A stretch of 64,000 nucleotides of DNA, from the NCBI GenBank assembly GCA_963827595.1, contig CAWHBT010000016.1, positions 352,656-416,655 of the forward strand, given 5' to 3'. The notes under the pieces are model-generated. The model searched no databases. It had not been told where the DNA came from and saw only the letters and a program-made list of their open reading frames with translations. Below, piece after piece: positions 51,023 to 59,722 of this stretch. Each line of letters starts with the position of its first letter. Positions within the stretch are counted from its first letter, which is position 1. The position numbers and the translations under genes are program-made. This stretch comes from DATEDA01 sp963827595. Lineage in GTDB: Bacteria; Pseudomonadota; Gammaproteobacteria; Burkholderiales; SG8-39.

Positions 51023-51808
51023 TCAGTAGTGCTGGGGTCGTTCGCGCGCGCTGCCGAACTGCTCGGGCTTGTCGGCGGGGCCGGGCAGGTTGCTTCGCGT
51101 GCCGTTCGCGTAGGAAACCCTCTTTTCGAACGCCGCCGCGGGCTTGAAGAACATGTGCGCAAACTTGGACCACGGCACCGATCCGAACAGCACCGTCGTG
51201 GCGATGACGTACAAACCGAAAAGCACGTTGGCCGCGGCGCTGCCCCTCGCCTGCAGCCAGGCCCAGATCAGACCGAGCGTCACGCTGGCGAGAAGCGAGA
51301 GGATGAACAGATCCGCGCGCGTGATCCGGAGCGGCGAATTGCCCTCGGCGGCGACATCCGCCCGGATGAAGAACCAGAACCAGTATCCCCCGAGGCAAAC
51401 CATCAGGCCGCCGATCCACCACAGCTGCGGCAGGATGGCGGGCGTCGGCGTCGCGGGCGTCGGGTAGCCGAACACCATGACGGCGGTGGTGACGACGTAG
51501 ATCACGAACCCATACATGGTCAGCAGATGGGCGACGCGGCGGCGCGCGCTGCAGAACTCCCCGGATGCGAGAACGTCGACAAGCCCGGTTTGGATGGCGA
51601 GTGACACCAGTTCGCCGCCACCGACTTGCCTCGACCCATTGCTTCTCGATTTCCGCCAGCTATCGAAAAAATACCGGGCGCTCCCCTTATGGACGATGTC
51701 AAACAACGTCCCTGCCGCAACGAGGACAATCATGATGACGACATAGGTCTGCATGACTGCAGGCGGCATGGACGCCGAAAGCTCGGCAAACGGATTGATG
51801 GTGAACAT
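51023..51808 (-). CDS. aprM: AprM, membrane anchor of APS reductase
   Basis: A 261-residue membrane protein with about six helices (VIMIVLVAAGTLFDIVHKG, LLTMYGFVIYVVTTAVMVFG, LWWIGGLMVCLGGYWFWFF, LFILSLLASVTLGLIWAW, ANVLFGLYVIATTVLFGSVPW). Its ending WSKFAHMFFKPAAAFEKRV is like other respiratory anchor subunits. AprM-linked aprBA operons are known from sulfur-oxidising bacteria that pass electrons to the quinone pool. Confidence 0.88.
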   Translation of the reverse strand: MFTINPFAELSASMPPAVMQTYVVIMIVLVAAGTLFDIVHKGSARYFFDSWRKSRSNGSRQVGGGELVSLAIQTGLVDVLASGEFCSARRRVAHLLTMYGFVIYVVTTAVMVFGYPTPATPTPAILPQLWWIGGLMVCLGGYWFWFFIRADVAAEGNSPLRITRADLFILSLLASVTLGLIWAWLQARGSAAANVLFGLYVIATTVLFGSVPWSKFAHMFFKPAAAFEKRVSYANGTRSNLPGPADKPEQFGSARERPQHY

Positions 51809-52058
51809 CTCGTCTGTTCTCCCTCGCCGTCCCTGGGCGCGGATTCTAAGGGTCGCGTGCCGAGTACCTGCCTTTAATCTTCGCTATGCACCGATAGAGG
51901 CGTTGAATGCTCGCAACGCGGGGCTTCGCGAAATGAAACTGACGGCGCGACGACGCGCGCGAACGCGGCTCACCGGGTTTTTCAAGGTACGCCCGTGAGC
52001 GATAGACGACCGGCCAACGGCCTCGACCGATCGCCGCTCACGGCGTTGCGAGGCGTCG

Positions 52059-52657
52059 CTACTTGCAGTTGGTCATGCAACGCACCGCCTTGGCGTCGGG
52101 CCGGTCGTCCCGGATGAACCCGTTGCGGTTCGGCATCTGGACCCGCGGCAGCGTCGTCCTGATCCATGACCGCGTCGGCGGGCACGAGCCCGTTCAGGTT
52201 CAGGAGGTACGCCGACAGCGCGTAGACCTCGTCCGCCGTCAGGCTCTGGGGCCGGTCCATCGGCATCGTGCGCCGGATGTAGTCGAAGAGGATCGGCGCG
52301 TACGGGTACATGCTGCCGGGCGTGAGGACGCGGGTGCTCGGTGGTGAACGACCCGATGCCGCCGACCATCGTGCCGTAGACCGGGCCGCCCTTCGCGTCC
52401 GCGCCGTGGCAAGCCGCGCACTTCGCTTCGTACACGCGCTTGCCTTCGGCGACGGTGCCGCGGCCGGCCGGGAGCCCGCGCCGTCGGAAGTGCGGATGTC
52501 GATGTTCCACGGCGCGATGTCCGCCTCGGCGATCGGCTTGCCGTAACCGGTCGCGGGCTTGGCCGGGGCCGATGCGGACTGCGTGCAGTTGCGCACAGCC
52601 GGCAGCCGCGAGCGCGGCCGCCGCGGCGAACAGAACGAACTCAGCCCGCGATCGCAT
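52059..52657 (-). pseudogene. soxD: SoxD cytochrome c subunit, several frameshifts
   Basis: The protein can be pieced together from two or three frames: signal peptide FVLFAAAAALAAAGCAQ, TGYGKPIAEADIAPWNIDIRTSDG, the heme motif KCAACHGADAKGG, YGTMVGGIG, VLTPGSMYPYAPILFDYIRRTM and MPNRNGFIRDDRPDAKAVRC. Breaks lie near 52155, 52337, 52474 and in the signal region near 52590. Each piece is clean. It is the cytochrome partner of SoxC; its ATG at 52657 overlaps soxC. Confidence 0.85.
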
Positions 52658-53967
52658 TTTTCACCTCCCCGTTCGCGGCGACGGACCATGGCTGGATGCC
52701 GTTGTGGTGCTGGACGAAGCCGACGATCGCGCGCGACTTTCTGGAGGTCGGCCACCGTCGGCTGCACGTAGCCGGTCGAGTCCACCGCGCGGCTCGCGAT
52801 CACGGCCGGGCTGCCGTTCCAGTTCCAGCGATACCGGAACCGGGTGAGCGTCTTGTCGAGGATCGGCTGCTCGAGCGTCGCCTCGCTGCCAGTTCCGGCC
52901 GCCGTCGAGCGAGACGTCGACCGCGGTGATGCGGCCGTTCCCCGACCAGGCGAAGCCCTGGATCTCCTGCCACCCCGGACCGGTCGAGCTTCATGCCGCC
53001 GGAGGGGCGCGTGATCACCGACTTGCACTCCATCTCGAAGCTGAACTGGCGCCACTTTCCCTCCGGCATCGGATCGGTGTAGCGCGCGGTCTCGCTGCGG
53101 AAGTGCCACGGCTGGTCGCCCGCCTTGATGCGGCGCAGCCACTTCACCGACACGTTCCCCTCCCAGCCCGGGATGAGCACGCGCAGCGGATAGCCGTTCT
53201 CGGGACGCAGCATCTCGCCGTTCGCCGCGTAGACGATCAGGCCGTCGTCGAGCACCTTCTCGATCGGGATCGAGCGCGTGTGGCTCGAGCCGTCGGCGCC
53301 CTCGAAGGCGATCCACTTCGCCCCCGGACTGGAGGCCCGCCTCGTCGAGCAGCCACGACACCGGGACCCCGGTCCACTGCGCACAGGACAGCAGGCCGTG
53401 GGTCTGCTGCACGGTCGTCGAGGCGTTCTTCAGCCAGTCGGCGAGGCCGTTGCCCGAGCACTCGAGGAAGTGGAACCGCGACACCGACGGGTACCGCATC
53501 AGGTCGTCCATGGTGAAGACGAGCGGCTGCCGCACCATCCCGTGGATCACCAGGCGGTGCGTCTTCGGGTCGATGTCGGGCGTGCCGGCGTGATGACGCT
53601 CGAAGATCAGCCCGTTCGGCGTGACGATGCCGTGCTGATCCTGGAGCGGCGTCATGCTCCAGTCGGACCAGTTCTGCCGGTTCACGAAGACGTCGGTCCG
53701 GCGGCGCGCTACGTGCGCCTCGTACTTGGACGGCATGCCGTACATCGCCGGCGGGATCGGCCGCCCCATCTCCTGCGCCGCCGCGGGGATCGGCAGCGGC
53801 GCGGCGCGAGCACTCGAGGCGAGGCCCCCGGCGGCGAGCGCGCCGCCGGCCATCGCGGCACCCTTGCGAAGGAAGGCGCGGCGGTCCTCGGACTCGAGCC
53901 TCGCGTCCTCCTCCTTCGGCAATACGGTTCGCTTCGGCGCGGAACGCAGTCGGGTGTCGCTTGCCAT
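52641..53967 (-). pseudogene. soxC: SoxC sulfite/sulfane dehydrogenase, four frameshifts
   Basis: Molybdopterin enzyme of the sulfite-oxidase family. A Tat signal (DRRAFLRKGAAMAGG) starts it. Blocks run in order across frames: TPDIDPKTHRLVIHGMV, FHFLECSGNGLADWL (active-site Cys), HGLLSCAQWTGVP, YAANGEMLRPENGYPLRV, PGWEGNVSVKWLRRIKAGDQ, FAWSGNGRITAVDVSLDGG and SRAVDSTGYVQPT. Single inserted bases lie near 53328, 52979, 52885 and 52737. GAAGGAGG precedes ATG 53967. With SoxD it oxidises sulfane sulfur or sulfite; no soxXYZAB genes are in the window. Confidence 0.9.
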
Positions 53968-54040
53968 GGGTCGCCTCCTTCGGTGTGCGGCGCCGTAGCC
54001 GCTAGTCACGGGGTTCTTCGCCCCGAATCATGAAGGGTAT

Positions 54041-54056
54041 TGCATTAACCGTGCCA
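54041..54056 (-). promoter_or_regulatory. Sigma-54 promoter of soxCD
   Basis: On the minus strand TGGCACG-GTTA-ATGCA: GG (54055-54054) and GC (54043-54042) with ten bases between, an excellent -24/-12 match. Transcription would begin near 54031 and soxC starts at 53967. The 17-bp palindrome 54131-54147 is centred 96.5 bases upstream of the -12 GC. Confidence 0.85.
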
Positions 54057-54130
54057 TTGCCGGTCATCGATTTAACTCGCTGTCCCTTCTCATTGTGCGC
54101 TTGCGGCATCCGCGGGCGCCCCGCCGCGGA

Positions 54131-54147
54131 TGTTTCGTGCGGAAACG
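54131..54147. promoter_or_regulatory. Enhancer-type palindrome upstream of soxCD
   Basis: TGTTTC-GTGCG-GAAACG. The GTTTC/GAAAC arms are perfect. It is identical to 54836-54852 at 15 of 17 positions and at the same distance from its sigma-54 promoter. Candidate site for a sigma-54-dependent activator. Confidence 0.75.
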
Positions 54148-54222
54148 AGGCGCGCCGGTGGAAACGGCGCCGGATGGGCGCGCACGGCTGGAGGGGGCGG
54201 GTTGAGGCGCTAACCGGATAAG

Positions 54223-54744
54223 ATGGGGGCCATGAAAATCTGCATCGTTTCGGACAGCCATGACCGCGCCGATGCGCTCGCGCAAGCAGTGAGCGAGGCG
54301 AAAGAACGGGGCGCCGCGGCGGTGATCCATTGCGGCGATCTCATCGGCGCGCACACGCTGCGGCCCGCAATGAACGCCGGATTGCCGTTGCACCTGATCC
54401 ACGGCAACAACCTCGGGGATGCGGGCGCATTGCACAACCTCGCGCGCGCAAGTGGCGGCCTGATGCAGTACCACGGGGCCGACGCGCGCGTAGAGCTCGG
54501 CGGACGTCGAATCTTCGTCGTGCACTACCCCGAGTATGGTTACGCGATGGCTTGCACTGGCGATTGGGACCTGGTGTGCTGCGGCCATTCGCACTGCGCC
54601 GGCATCGAGCGCGTGGCGAACGTCAAGGGCGGGACAACCTGGCTGGTGAACCCAGGCACAGTGGCCGGGCTGGCGGCGCCCGCCACCTGGATGCTGGGCG
54701 ATCTTGCGGCGATGCACTTCGAAGTTCGAGCCCTCGCCGCCTGA
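54223..54744 (+). CDS. YfcE/MJ0936-type metallophosphoesterase
   Basis: 173 residues: MKICIVSDSHDRADALAQAV (metal-binding DSHD), VIHCGDLIGA, LIHGNNLGDAG, FVVHYPEYGYAM and LVCCGHSHCAGIERV ... LVNPGTVAG. This is the calcineurin-like phosphodiesterase fold of small YfcE proteins. It lies between soxCD and the oxygenase operon on the plus strand, not obviously connected to sulfur metabolism. ATG 54223 or 54232. Confidence 0.88.
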   Translation: MGAMKICIVSDSHDRADALAQAVSEAKERGAAAVIHCGDLIGAHTLRPAMNAGLPLHLIHGNNLGDAGALHNLARASGGLMQYHGADARVELGGRRIFVVHYPEYGYAMACTGDWDLVCCGHSHCAGIERVANVKGGTTWLVNPGTVAGLAAPATWMLGDLAAMHFEVRALAA

Positions 54745-54835
54745 TCACGGCTTTCAAGGCAGCTCGCCGCGGCGGCGGGATGGGGAGCGGGCGCGCGTTC
54801 GAGCCGCCGTTTTGCTCGCGGAGGGGCCCCGCCGC

Positions 54836-54852
54836 TGTTTCCTGCCGAAACG
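54836..54852. promoter_or_regulatory. Enhancer-type palindrome upstream of the oxygenase operon
   Basis: TGTTTC-CTGCC-GAAACG, the twin of 54131-54147. Its centre is 96.5 bases from the -12 GC of the sigma-54 promoter at 54927, the same as for soxCD. A second small palindrome, TGCCGC-AC-GCGGCA (54872-54885), lies between it and the promoter. Confidence 0.75.
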
Positions 54853-54926
54853 CGGGCGGCCGCGCCCGGACTGCCGCACGCGGCATATCGATTTAGAAAT
54901 TAGTGATTTAGGCGGGCCGCCCAGTG

Positions 54927-54942
54927 TGGCACAGAATCTGCC
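54927..54942 (+). promoter_or_regulatory. Sigma-54 promoter of the oxygenase operon
   Basis: TGGCACA-GAAT-CTGCC: GG 54928-54929 and GC 54940-54941 with ten bases between. The first AUG is at 54984, with AAAGGAG as ribosome-binding site. Confidence 0.82.
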
Positions 54943-54983
54943 TCTGGAACTCCGAATCAGCTGCGCAGCAAAGGAGCACACGC

Positions 54984-56678
54984 ATGGCCAAGACCGCCGC
55001 CGACTGGGCTGCCCGACCGAAATTCCCGCCGACGCACTACGTCGACTCCCGGATCTATACCGACGAAGAGATCCTCGCGGAGGAGCGCGAGAAGCTCTTT
55101 CGCCCGAACTGGGTCATCGCCTGCCACGAGTCCGAGATCCCGAGCGCCTTCGACTACCGGCTCGCCACCCACCCCGCCGGCGTGCCGCTGATCGTCGTGC
55201 GCGGGGACGACGCGAAAGTGCGGACCTTCTACAACATCTGCCCGCACCGCGGCAACACCATTCTGTACGACCCCGCCGGCAACGCGAAGCGGATGACCTG
55301 CATCTTCCACCAGTGGTCGTTCGATACCCGCGGCAACTGCCTCGACATCTCGCGCGGCGAGCAGGGCTATCAGGACCGCTACGGCAAGCAGGACGCGAGC
55401 CTGCGCGAGGTACGGACCGAGGTCGCGTTCGGCGGGTTCATCTGGGTGAACCTGGACGACGGCGCGATCCCGCTGCGGGAGTTCGTCGGCGGCGCGATGG
55501 ACATCCTCGAGCCGTACATGCAGGAGCCGATGGAACTGTTCCACTTCCACAAGGCGGTCGTGCAGACGAACTTCAAGCTCTGGCACGACACCAACAGCGA
55601 GTTCTATCACGACTATCTCCACTACTTCAATCGCATCACCGGCATGATGCAGCCCGGCTACTTCGAGCGGAAGTACACCGCCTTCCCGAACGGCCACGCG
55701 ACCGTCGGCTCGATGCAGATCCAGTACGACAAGTACGAAGGCAGCAAGGAGCGCGCGGTCGGCTGGCCAGGGCTCGCGCGCGGCGGCTGGTACATGGTCG
55801 ACCTCTTCCCCGGGATGACCTACAACCTGCGCACCTCGGTCATGCGCATCGACACGTCGATCCCGCTCGGACCGAACAAGGTGCTGATCGAGTTCCGCGG
55901 CCTGGGGCTCAAGGGCGATACGCCCGAGGAGCGCGCCCAGCGCATCTTCGACCACAACACGATCTGGGGGCCGTTCGGCCGCAACCTGCACGAGGACCTC
56001 CTCGGCGTGCACGGCCAGGGACGCGCGATGCGCGAGGGCACCGACTCGCGGTGGGTGATCCAGGGACGCGAGGAGAACAGCACGATCCACGACGAGGTCG
56101 GCATGCGCCACTACTATGCGGAGTGGACGCGCCGCATGGGACGCCCGTCGTACGACCCGGCCCGCACAGGGCCAGCCGGTGCCCGCCGCCGCCTGAAGGA
56201 CGCCGGCGTGGCGACGCTCGAGCAACGCCAGGCGGTGGCGGACCTCGTCTATCGGAGTTGCCTCGCGCTCGACGCGAAGGACTGGGACGCGTTCCTCGAC
56301 CTTTGCGACTCCGGGTTTCGCTACACGATCAGCACCTACAGCCCGGAGATCCGCCGCGACATGGTCTGGCTCGACCACGGCAAGGACGGCATGACGACGC
56401 TGTTCGCGAACCTCCCCAAGCACAACAGCGACCACTCGCCGCTCACCCGGCACGCGACCGTCTACACCGTGGACGTGAACGACGCAACGGGCGAGGCGAG
56501 CGTCGTGTCGGCGCTGCAGGTCTTCAAGACCACGCTCGACGGCGGCGCGACGGAGCTGTTCGCGGTCGGACGCTTCCACGACACGGTGAAGCTCGCCGGC
56601 GGTGGCGCGAAGCTCCTGAAGCGCGAGGTCCGGCTCGATACCCGCCTGCTCGGCTTCGGCTACCACGTTCCGTTCTGA
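54984..56678 (+). CDS. Rieske oxygenase, alpha and beta subunits fused (methanesulfonate-monooxygenase-like)
   Basis: 564 residues. Residues 1-390 are a Rieske non-heme iron oxygenase large subunit: Rieske ligands Cys86/His88 (NICPHRG) and Cys106/His109 (TCIFHQW), 17 residues apart; mononuclear iron ligands probably His209, His213 (FYHDYLH) and Asp338 (NLHEDLL). Residues 413-564 are an NTF2-fold small subunit (ATLEQRQAVADLVYRS ... ALQVFKTTLDGGATELFAVGRFH). The parts are normally separate genes (as msmA and msmB). Neighbouring reductase, ferredoxin and sulfonate-type transporter suggest a small sulfonate as substrate, yielding sulfite. The name is inference; other sulfur or aromatic substrates are not excluded. 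Confidence 0.75.
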   Translation: MAKTAADWAARPKFPPTHYVDSRIYTDEEILAEEREKLFRPNWVIACHESEIPSAFDYRLATHPAGVPLIVVRGDDAKVRTFYNICPHRGNTILYDPAGNAKRMTCIFHQWSFDTRGNCLDISRGEQGYQDRYGKQDASLREVRTEVAFGGFIWVNLDDGAIPLREFVGGAMDILEPYMQEPMELFHFHKAVVQTNFKLWHDTNSEFYHDYLHYFNRITGMMQPGYFERKYTAFPNGHATVGSMQIQYDKYEGSKERAVGWPGLARGGWYMVDLFPGMTYNLRTSVMRIDTSIPLGPNKVLIEFRGLGLKGDTPEERAQRIFDHNTIWGPFGRNLHEDLLGVHGQGRAMREGTDSRWVIQGREENSTIHDEVGMRHYYAEWTRRMGRPSYDPARTGPAGARRRLKDAGVATLEQRQAVADLVYRSCLALDAKDWDAFLDLCDSGFRYTISTYSPEIRRDMVWLDHGKDGMTTLFANLPKHNSDHSPLTRHATVYTVDVNDATGEASVVSALQVFKTTLDGGATELFAVGRFHDTVKLAGGGAKLLKREVRLDTRLLGFGYHVPF

Positions 56679-56687
56679 CGCGATCCG

Positions 56688-57726
56688 ATGCGAGTTCAGC
56701 TCAACGCCCGGAACCGCGCCTACGAATTCGAGGCCGATCCCGGGGAGAAGATCCTGTACGCCGGATTGCGCTCGCGGATCGACCTGCCGTACGAGTGCGG
56801 GACCGGCACCTGCGGCACCTGCAAGGCGCGGCTCGTCGCGGGCCGGGTCGAGGACGGCTGGCCCGAAGCGTCCGGCCGCAAGTACCTCAAGGGCCAGGGC
56901 GAGTTCCTGATGTGCCAGTGCGCGGCGGCAGCCGATCTCACGGTCGAGGTCGCGAGCTTCGTGTACGCGATGGATTCCGGCGCGTGTCCCGCCCTCAGCG
57001 TCAGCGGCGTAGTCGCGGACGCACGCGCGCTCACCCACGACGTCACGGCGCTCGAGATCGCGCTCGATCGGCCGCTCGACTTCGACGCCGGACAGTTCAT
57101 GGCCGTCGCAGTGCCCGGCGTGCCGGGCTTTCGCGGCTACTCGATGGTCAACTTCGACCGCCGGGCGCGCAAGCTCGACTTCGTGGTCAAGAAGAAGCCC
57201 GGCGGCGGCGTGTCGGAGTGGCTGTTCGGCGGTGCGGCCGCCACGGCGCGCGTCGGCATGTTCGGCCCGCTCGGCAGGGCGACCTTCCACCCGAGCCTCG
57301 CCAAGAACCTCCTCTGCATCGCCGGCGGAAGCGGCATCGCCGGCATGATGTCGATCCTGGCTCGCGCCTGCCAGGAACGCTACTTCGCGCAGTTCCGCGG
57401 CGACGTGTTCTTCGGCGTGCGGACGATGGCCGACGCGTTCTACCTCGACGAGCTCGAAGCGTTCCGGCGCGAGTTCCCGGAGACGCTCGCGATCACCGTC
57501 GCGCTGTCGGACGAGGACGTGCCGGCGGCGGTGGCCACGGCACCCGCTGCTACGCTTCGACCGCGGGCTGGTGCACGAGGTGGCGAAGAAGTCGATGCAG
57601 GGTCGATTCCAGAACGTCCGCGCGTACCTCGCGGGACCGCCGCCGGCGGTGGACGCGGGGATCCGCTTCCTGCTGCTCGAGGCGAAGCTCACGGCCGACA
57701 ACATCCGCTACGACAAGTTCAGCTGA
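56688..57726 (+). CDS. 2Fe-2S/flavin oxidoreductase, reductase component, one frameshift
   Basis: N-terminal plant-type ferredoxin (Cys37, Cys42, Cys45 and Cys76; ECGTGTCGTCKARL), then an FAD domain (FRGYSMVNFD) and NAD(P)-binding part (LLCIAGGSGIAGMMSIL). This is the MsmD-like layout of oxygenase reductases. Near 57540 one extra base shifts the frame; LLRFDRGLVHEVAKKSM ... NIRYDKFS continues and ends at TGA 57726, which overlaps the next ATG. Without the shift the frame runs on into the ferredoxin gene as an artificial fusion. Confidence 0.85.
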
Positions 57727-58454
57727 TGGCGAAACGCTTCGTCTGCAGAACGGCGGATGTCCCCGCGAACGGGCTGAGAGAGTGCGAGGCCGACGGCGGC
57801 CTGAAGCTCCTCGTCGCCAACGCCGGGGGCGAGTTCTTCGCCTACCAGGCGATCTGCCCGCACCAGGACGTGCCGCTCTGCGAGGGCCTCTACGACGGCG
57901 CGATCCTCACCTGCCACCAGCACCTCTGGCAGTGGGACATCCGCACCGGCTCGCCGATGGGGCTCGCCGAGACCGCGCTCGAGCGCTACGACCTCGCTGT
58001 CGAGGGCGACTCGATCTACGTCGAGTCGAAGAGCGCGCTCGACGTCGGCACGCTGTTCACCGGCGCCTCCGAGCCGACGCTCGCCAAGCTCGCCGCCCTC
58101 GCGCGCCGTGAAGAGTACGATCAGGGCGCGGTGATCTACGCCGTCGGTGACCCGGCCGATGACTTCTTCGTGCTCGAATCGGGGCGGGTCGAGTTCCGGA
58201 TCGGGCGCGACGAGCGCACCAGCCCGGCCGGGTTCATGCTGCGCAAGGGCGAGGTGTTCGGCTGGGCGGCGCTGCTCGACACGCATCCGCGCCGCATCGC
58301 GGGTGCGCGGGCGGTCGAGCGCTCGGCGGTGCTCAGGATCGACGGCCGGCAGACGCTCGCGGCGCTCGCGACCGACCCGGCGTCGGGATATCTCGTGATG
58401 AAGCGGCTCGCGGCGTTGATTGCGCGCTACCTCGCCGAGCCGGGAGCGAAATGA
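57726..58454 (+). CDS. Rieske ferredoxin fused to a cyclic-nucleotide-binding-like domain
   Basis: 242 residues. Residues 1-105 are a Rieske ferredoxin: Cys44/His46 (ICPHQDVP) and Cys63/His66 (LTCHQHLWQW). Residues 118-240 have the CRP-type beta-roll: EPTLAKLAALARREEYDQGAVIY, FFVLESGRVEFRIG, and the ligand loop EVFGWAALLDTHPRR. The loop Glu of the canonical FGELAL motif is replaced by Trp-Ala. Presumably it carries electrons from the reductase to the oxygenase while the second domain senses a ligand. ATG overlaps the reductase stop. Confidence 0.82.
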   Translation: MAKRFVCRTADVPANGLRECEADGGLKLLVANAGGEFFAYQAICPHQDVPLCEGLYDGAILTCHQHLWQWDIRTGSPMGLAETALERYDLAVEGDSIYVESKSALDVGTLFTGASEPTLAKLAALARREEYDQGAVIYAVGDPADDFFVLESGRVEFRIGRDERTSPAGFMLRKGEVFGWAALLDTHPRRIAGARAVERSAVLRIDGRQTLAALATDPASGYLVMKRLAALIARYLAEPGAK

Positions 58455-58528
58455 TGCGCGGGGGGCCGTAGCGCCGGGACCCGTCCGGGTCGATCGGAGG
58501 GGAACAAGAAGAGCGAGCAGTCCACACG

Positions 58529-58544
58529 CGGCATTCACGGTGCC
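58529..58544 (+). promoter_or_regulatory. Possible internal sigma-54 promoter before the binding-protein gene
   Basis: CGGCATT-CACG-GTGCC has GG 58530-58531 and GC 58542-58543, ten apart. A perfect palindrome GACCCG-TC-CGGGTC lies at 58478-58491. The match is weaker than the other sites, and no TGTTTC-type palindrome is found at the expected distance. Confidence 0.35.
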
Positions 58545-58572
58545 GTTGCAAGACCCACAAATGGAGGATGTC

Positions 58573-59677
58573 ATGAGAGCAGCAAGTCTGATGCGCTCCG
58601 CGCTTGCGGCGCTGGCGCCGTTCGCGTTGATGACCGGGATAGCGCACGCCCAGCCGGACCTCGGGAAGCCGGGCGGGCCGGTCAAGCTGGTGGTCGGCTA
58701 CCAGCCCTACTACACGCAGGTCGTGGTCCGGCGTGGTGATGCGCGGCAAGAAGTTCTACGAGAAGTACCTGCCGAAGGGCTCGGAGGTCGAGTTCCAGAT
58801 CGGCCTGCAGGGCGCGATCATCGTCAACAACATGCTCGCCAACAAGCAGAACATCGGCTACATGGGCGACATGCCGTCGATCGTGTCGACGACCAAGACC
58901 GAGACGTCGCCGACATCCGCCTGGTGGCGAACCTCGGCCTCGCGCTTCGACCAGTGCAACATCTTCCTCGTCCGCAACGACGCGCCGCAGTTCAAGCGAG
59001 CCCGAAGGAAGCGACTCAAGTGGCTCGACGGCAAGATCGTCGCGGTGCCGAAGGGCTCCTGCACCGACCGCTTCGCGTCAGGCGACGTTCAAGAAGGGAA
59101 GCGTACCAGCCGAAGGAGTACCTCAACCAGAACATCGAGGTCATCACCTCCAACTTCCGCGCCGGGAAGATCGACGCGGCGGTGATCTGGGAGCCGACCG
59201 ACGTCGCGGCTGGTGCAGGAGGGCCTCGCGCGGCGCGTCGCCTCCGGCGCGAGCGTGCAGGAGAACGACGGCGGGTTCCTCGCGATGCGCGCCGATCTGA
59301 TCAAGGCGCGGCCCGACGTCGTGAAGGCGTGGCTGACAGGCGGAGCTCGACGCGCAGCTCTTCCTCGCCGACCCGAAGAACGCCGCCGAAGTGATCAAGA
59401 TGCGCGAAAGAGCAGACCACCGGCTTCTCCGAGCGCGTGCTGTGGTACTCGCTGTACGGCACCTATCCGCAGAACGACCGGCGGTTCGCCGGTGCGGAAC
59501 CAGATGCACTACACGTTCACGCCCGAGGCGCGCGAGCTGCTCAAGCGCGCCGCTGCGTTCCTGTACTCGATCAAGAGCATCAACGTCGAGCAGGTGCGGC
59601 CCGAGGCGATCGAGGCGAGCTGGACCGAGCAGGTCCTGAAGGAGCGGGGCAACTCAAGGCGCCGATCGGCGAGGTGA
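58573..59677 (+). pseudogene. Sulfonate-type ABC substrate-binding protein, many frameshifts
   Basis: SsuA/TauA/NrtA-type periplasmic protein. Signal peptide (MRSALAALAPFALMTGIAHA), then in order but in changing frames: KLVVGYQPYYTQ, MRGKKFYEKYLPKGSEVEF, ANKQNIGYMGDMPSIVSTT, DQCNIFLVRNDAPQFK, KWLDGKIVAVPKGSCTDRF, VITSNFRAGKIDAAVIWEPT, VQENDGGFLAMRADLIKARPDVVKAWL and MHYTFTPEARELLKRAAAFL. At least ten breaks, mostly single inserted bases (about 58721, 58945, 59014, 59078, 59204, 59338, 59403, 59479). ATG 58573 with GGAGG. The 3' end is uncertain. Confidence 0.85.
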
Positions 59678-59722
59678 AGGCGCCTGCCCGACGGCCAGGC
59701 GCCGAAGTGAGCAGGCGCAGCT

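Noticed and set aside
54984..56678. Assigning the gene symbol msmA outright
   Set aside because: The alpha-beta fusion and surrounding domain set differ from the described msm genes, and family membership cannot be proved without alignment; the functional link is given as inference.
54957..57704. 915-residue minus-strand frame opposite the oxygenase and reductase
   Set aside because: Antisense shadow with low-complexity composition; no start signal or domain.
56688..58454. 588-residue reductase-ferredoxin fusion
   Set aside because: It is produced by the frameshift near 57540. The native reductase frame resumes and stops at 57726, overlapping the ferredoxin ATG.
52059..59677. Programmed frameshifting or RNA-editing-like correction as an explanation for the dense frameshifts
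   Set aside because: The extra bases do not share a slippery motif or fixed context, vary in identity, and are concentrated in short segments. Error or decay explains them without new biology.
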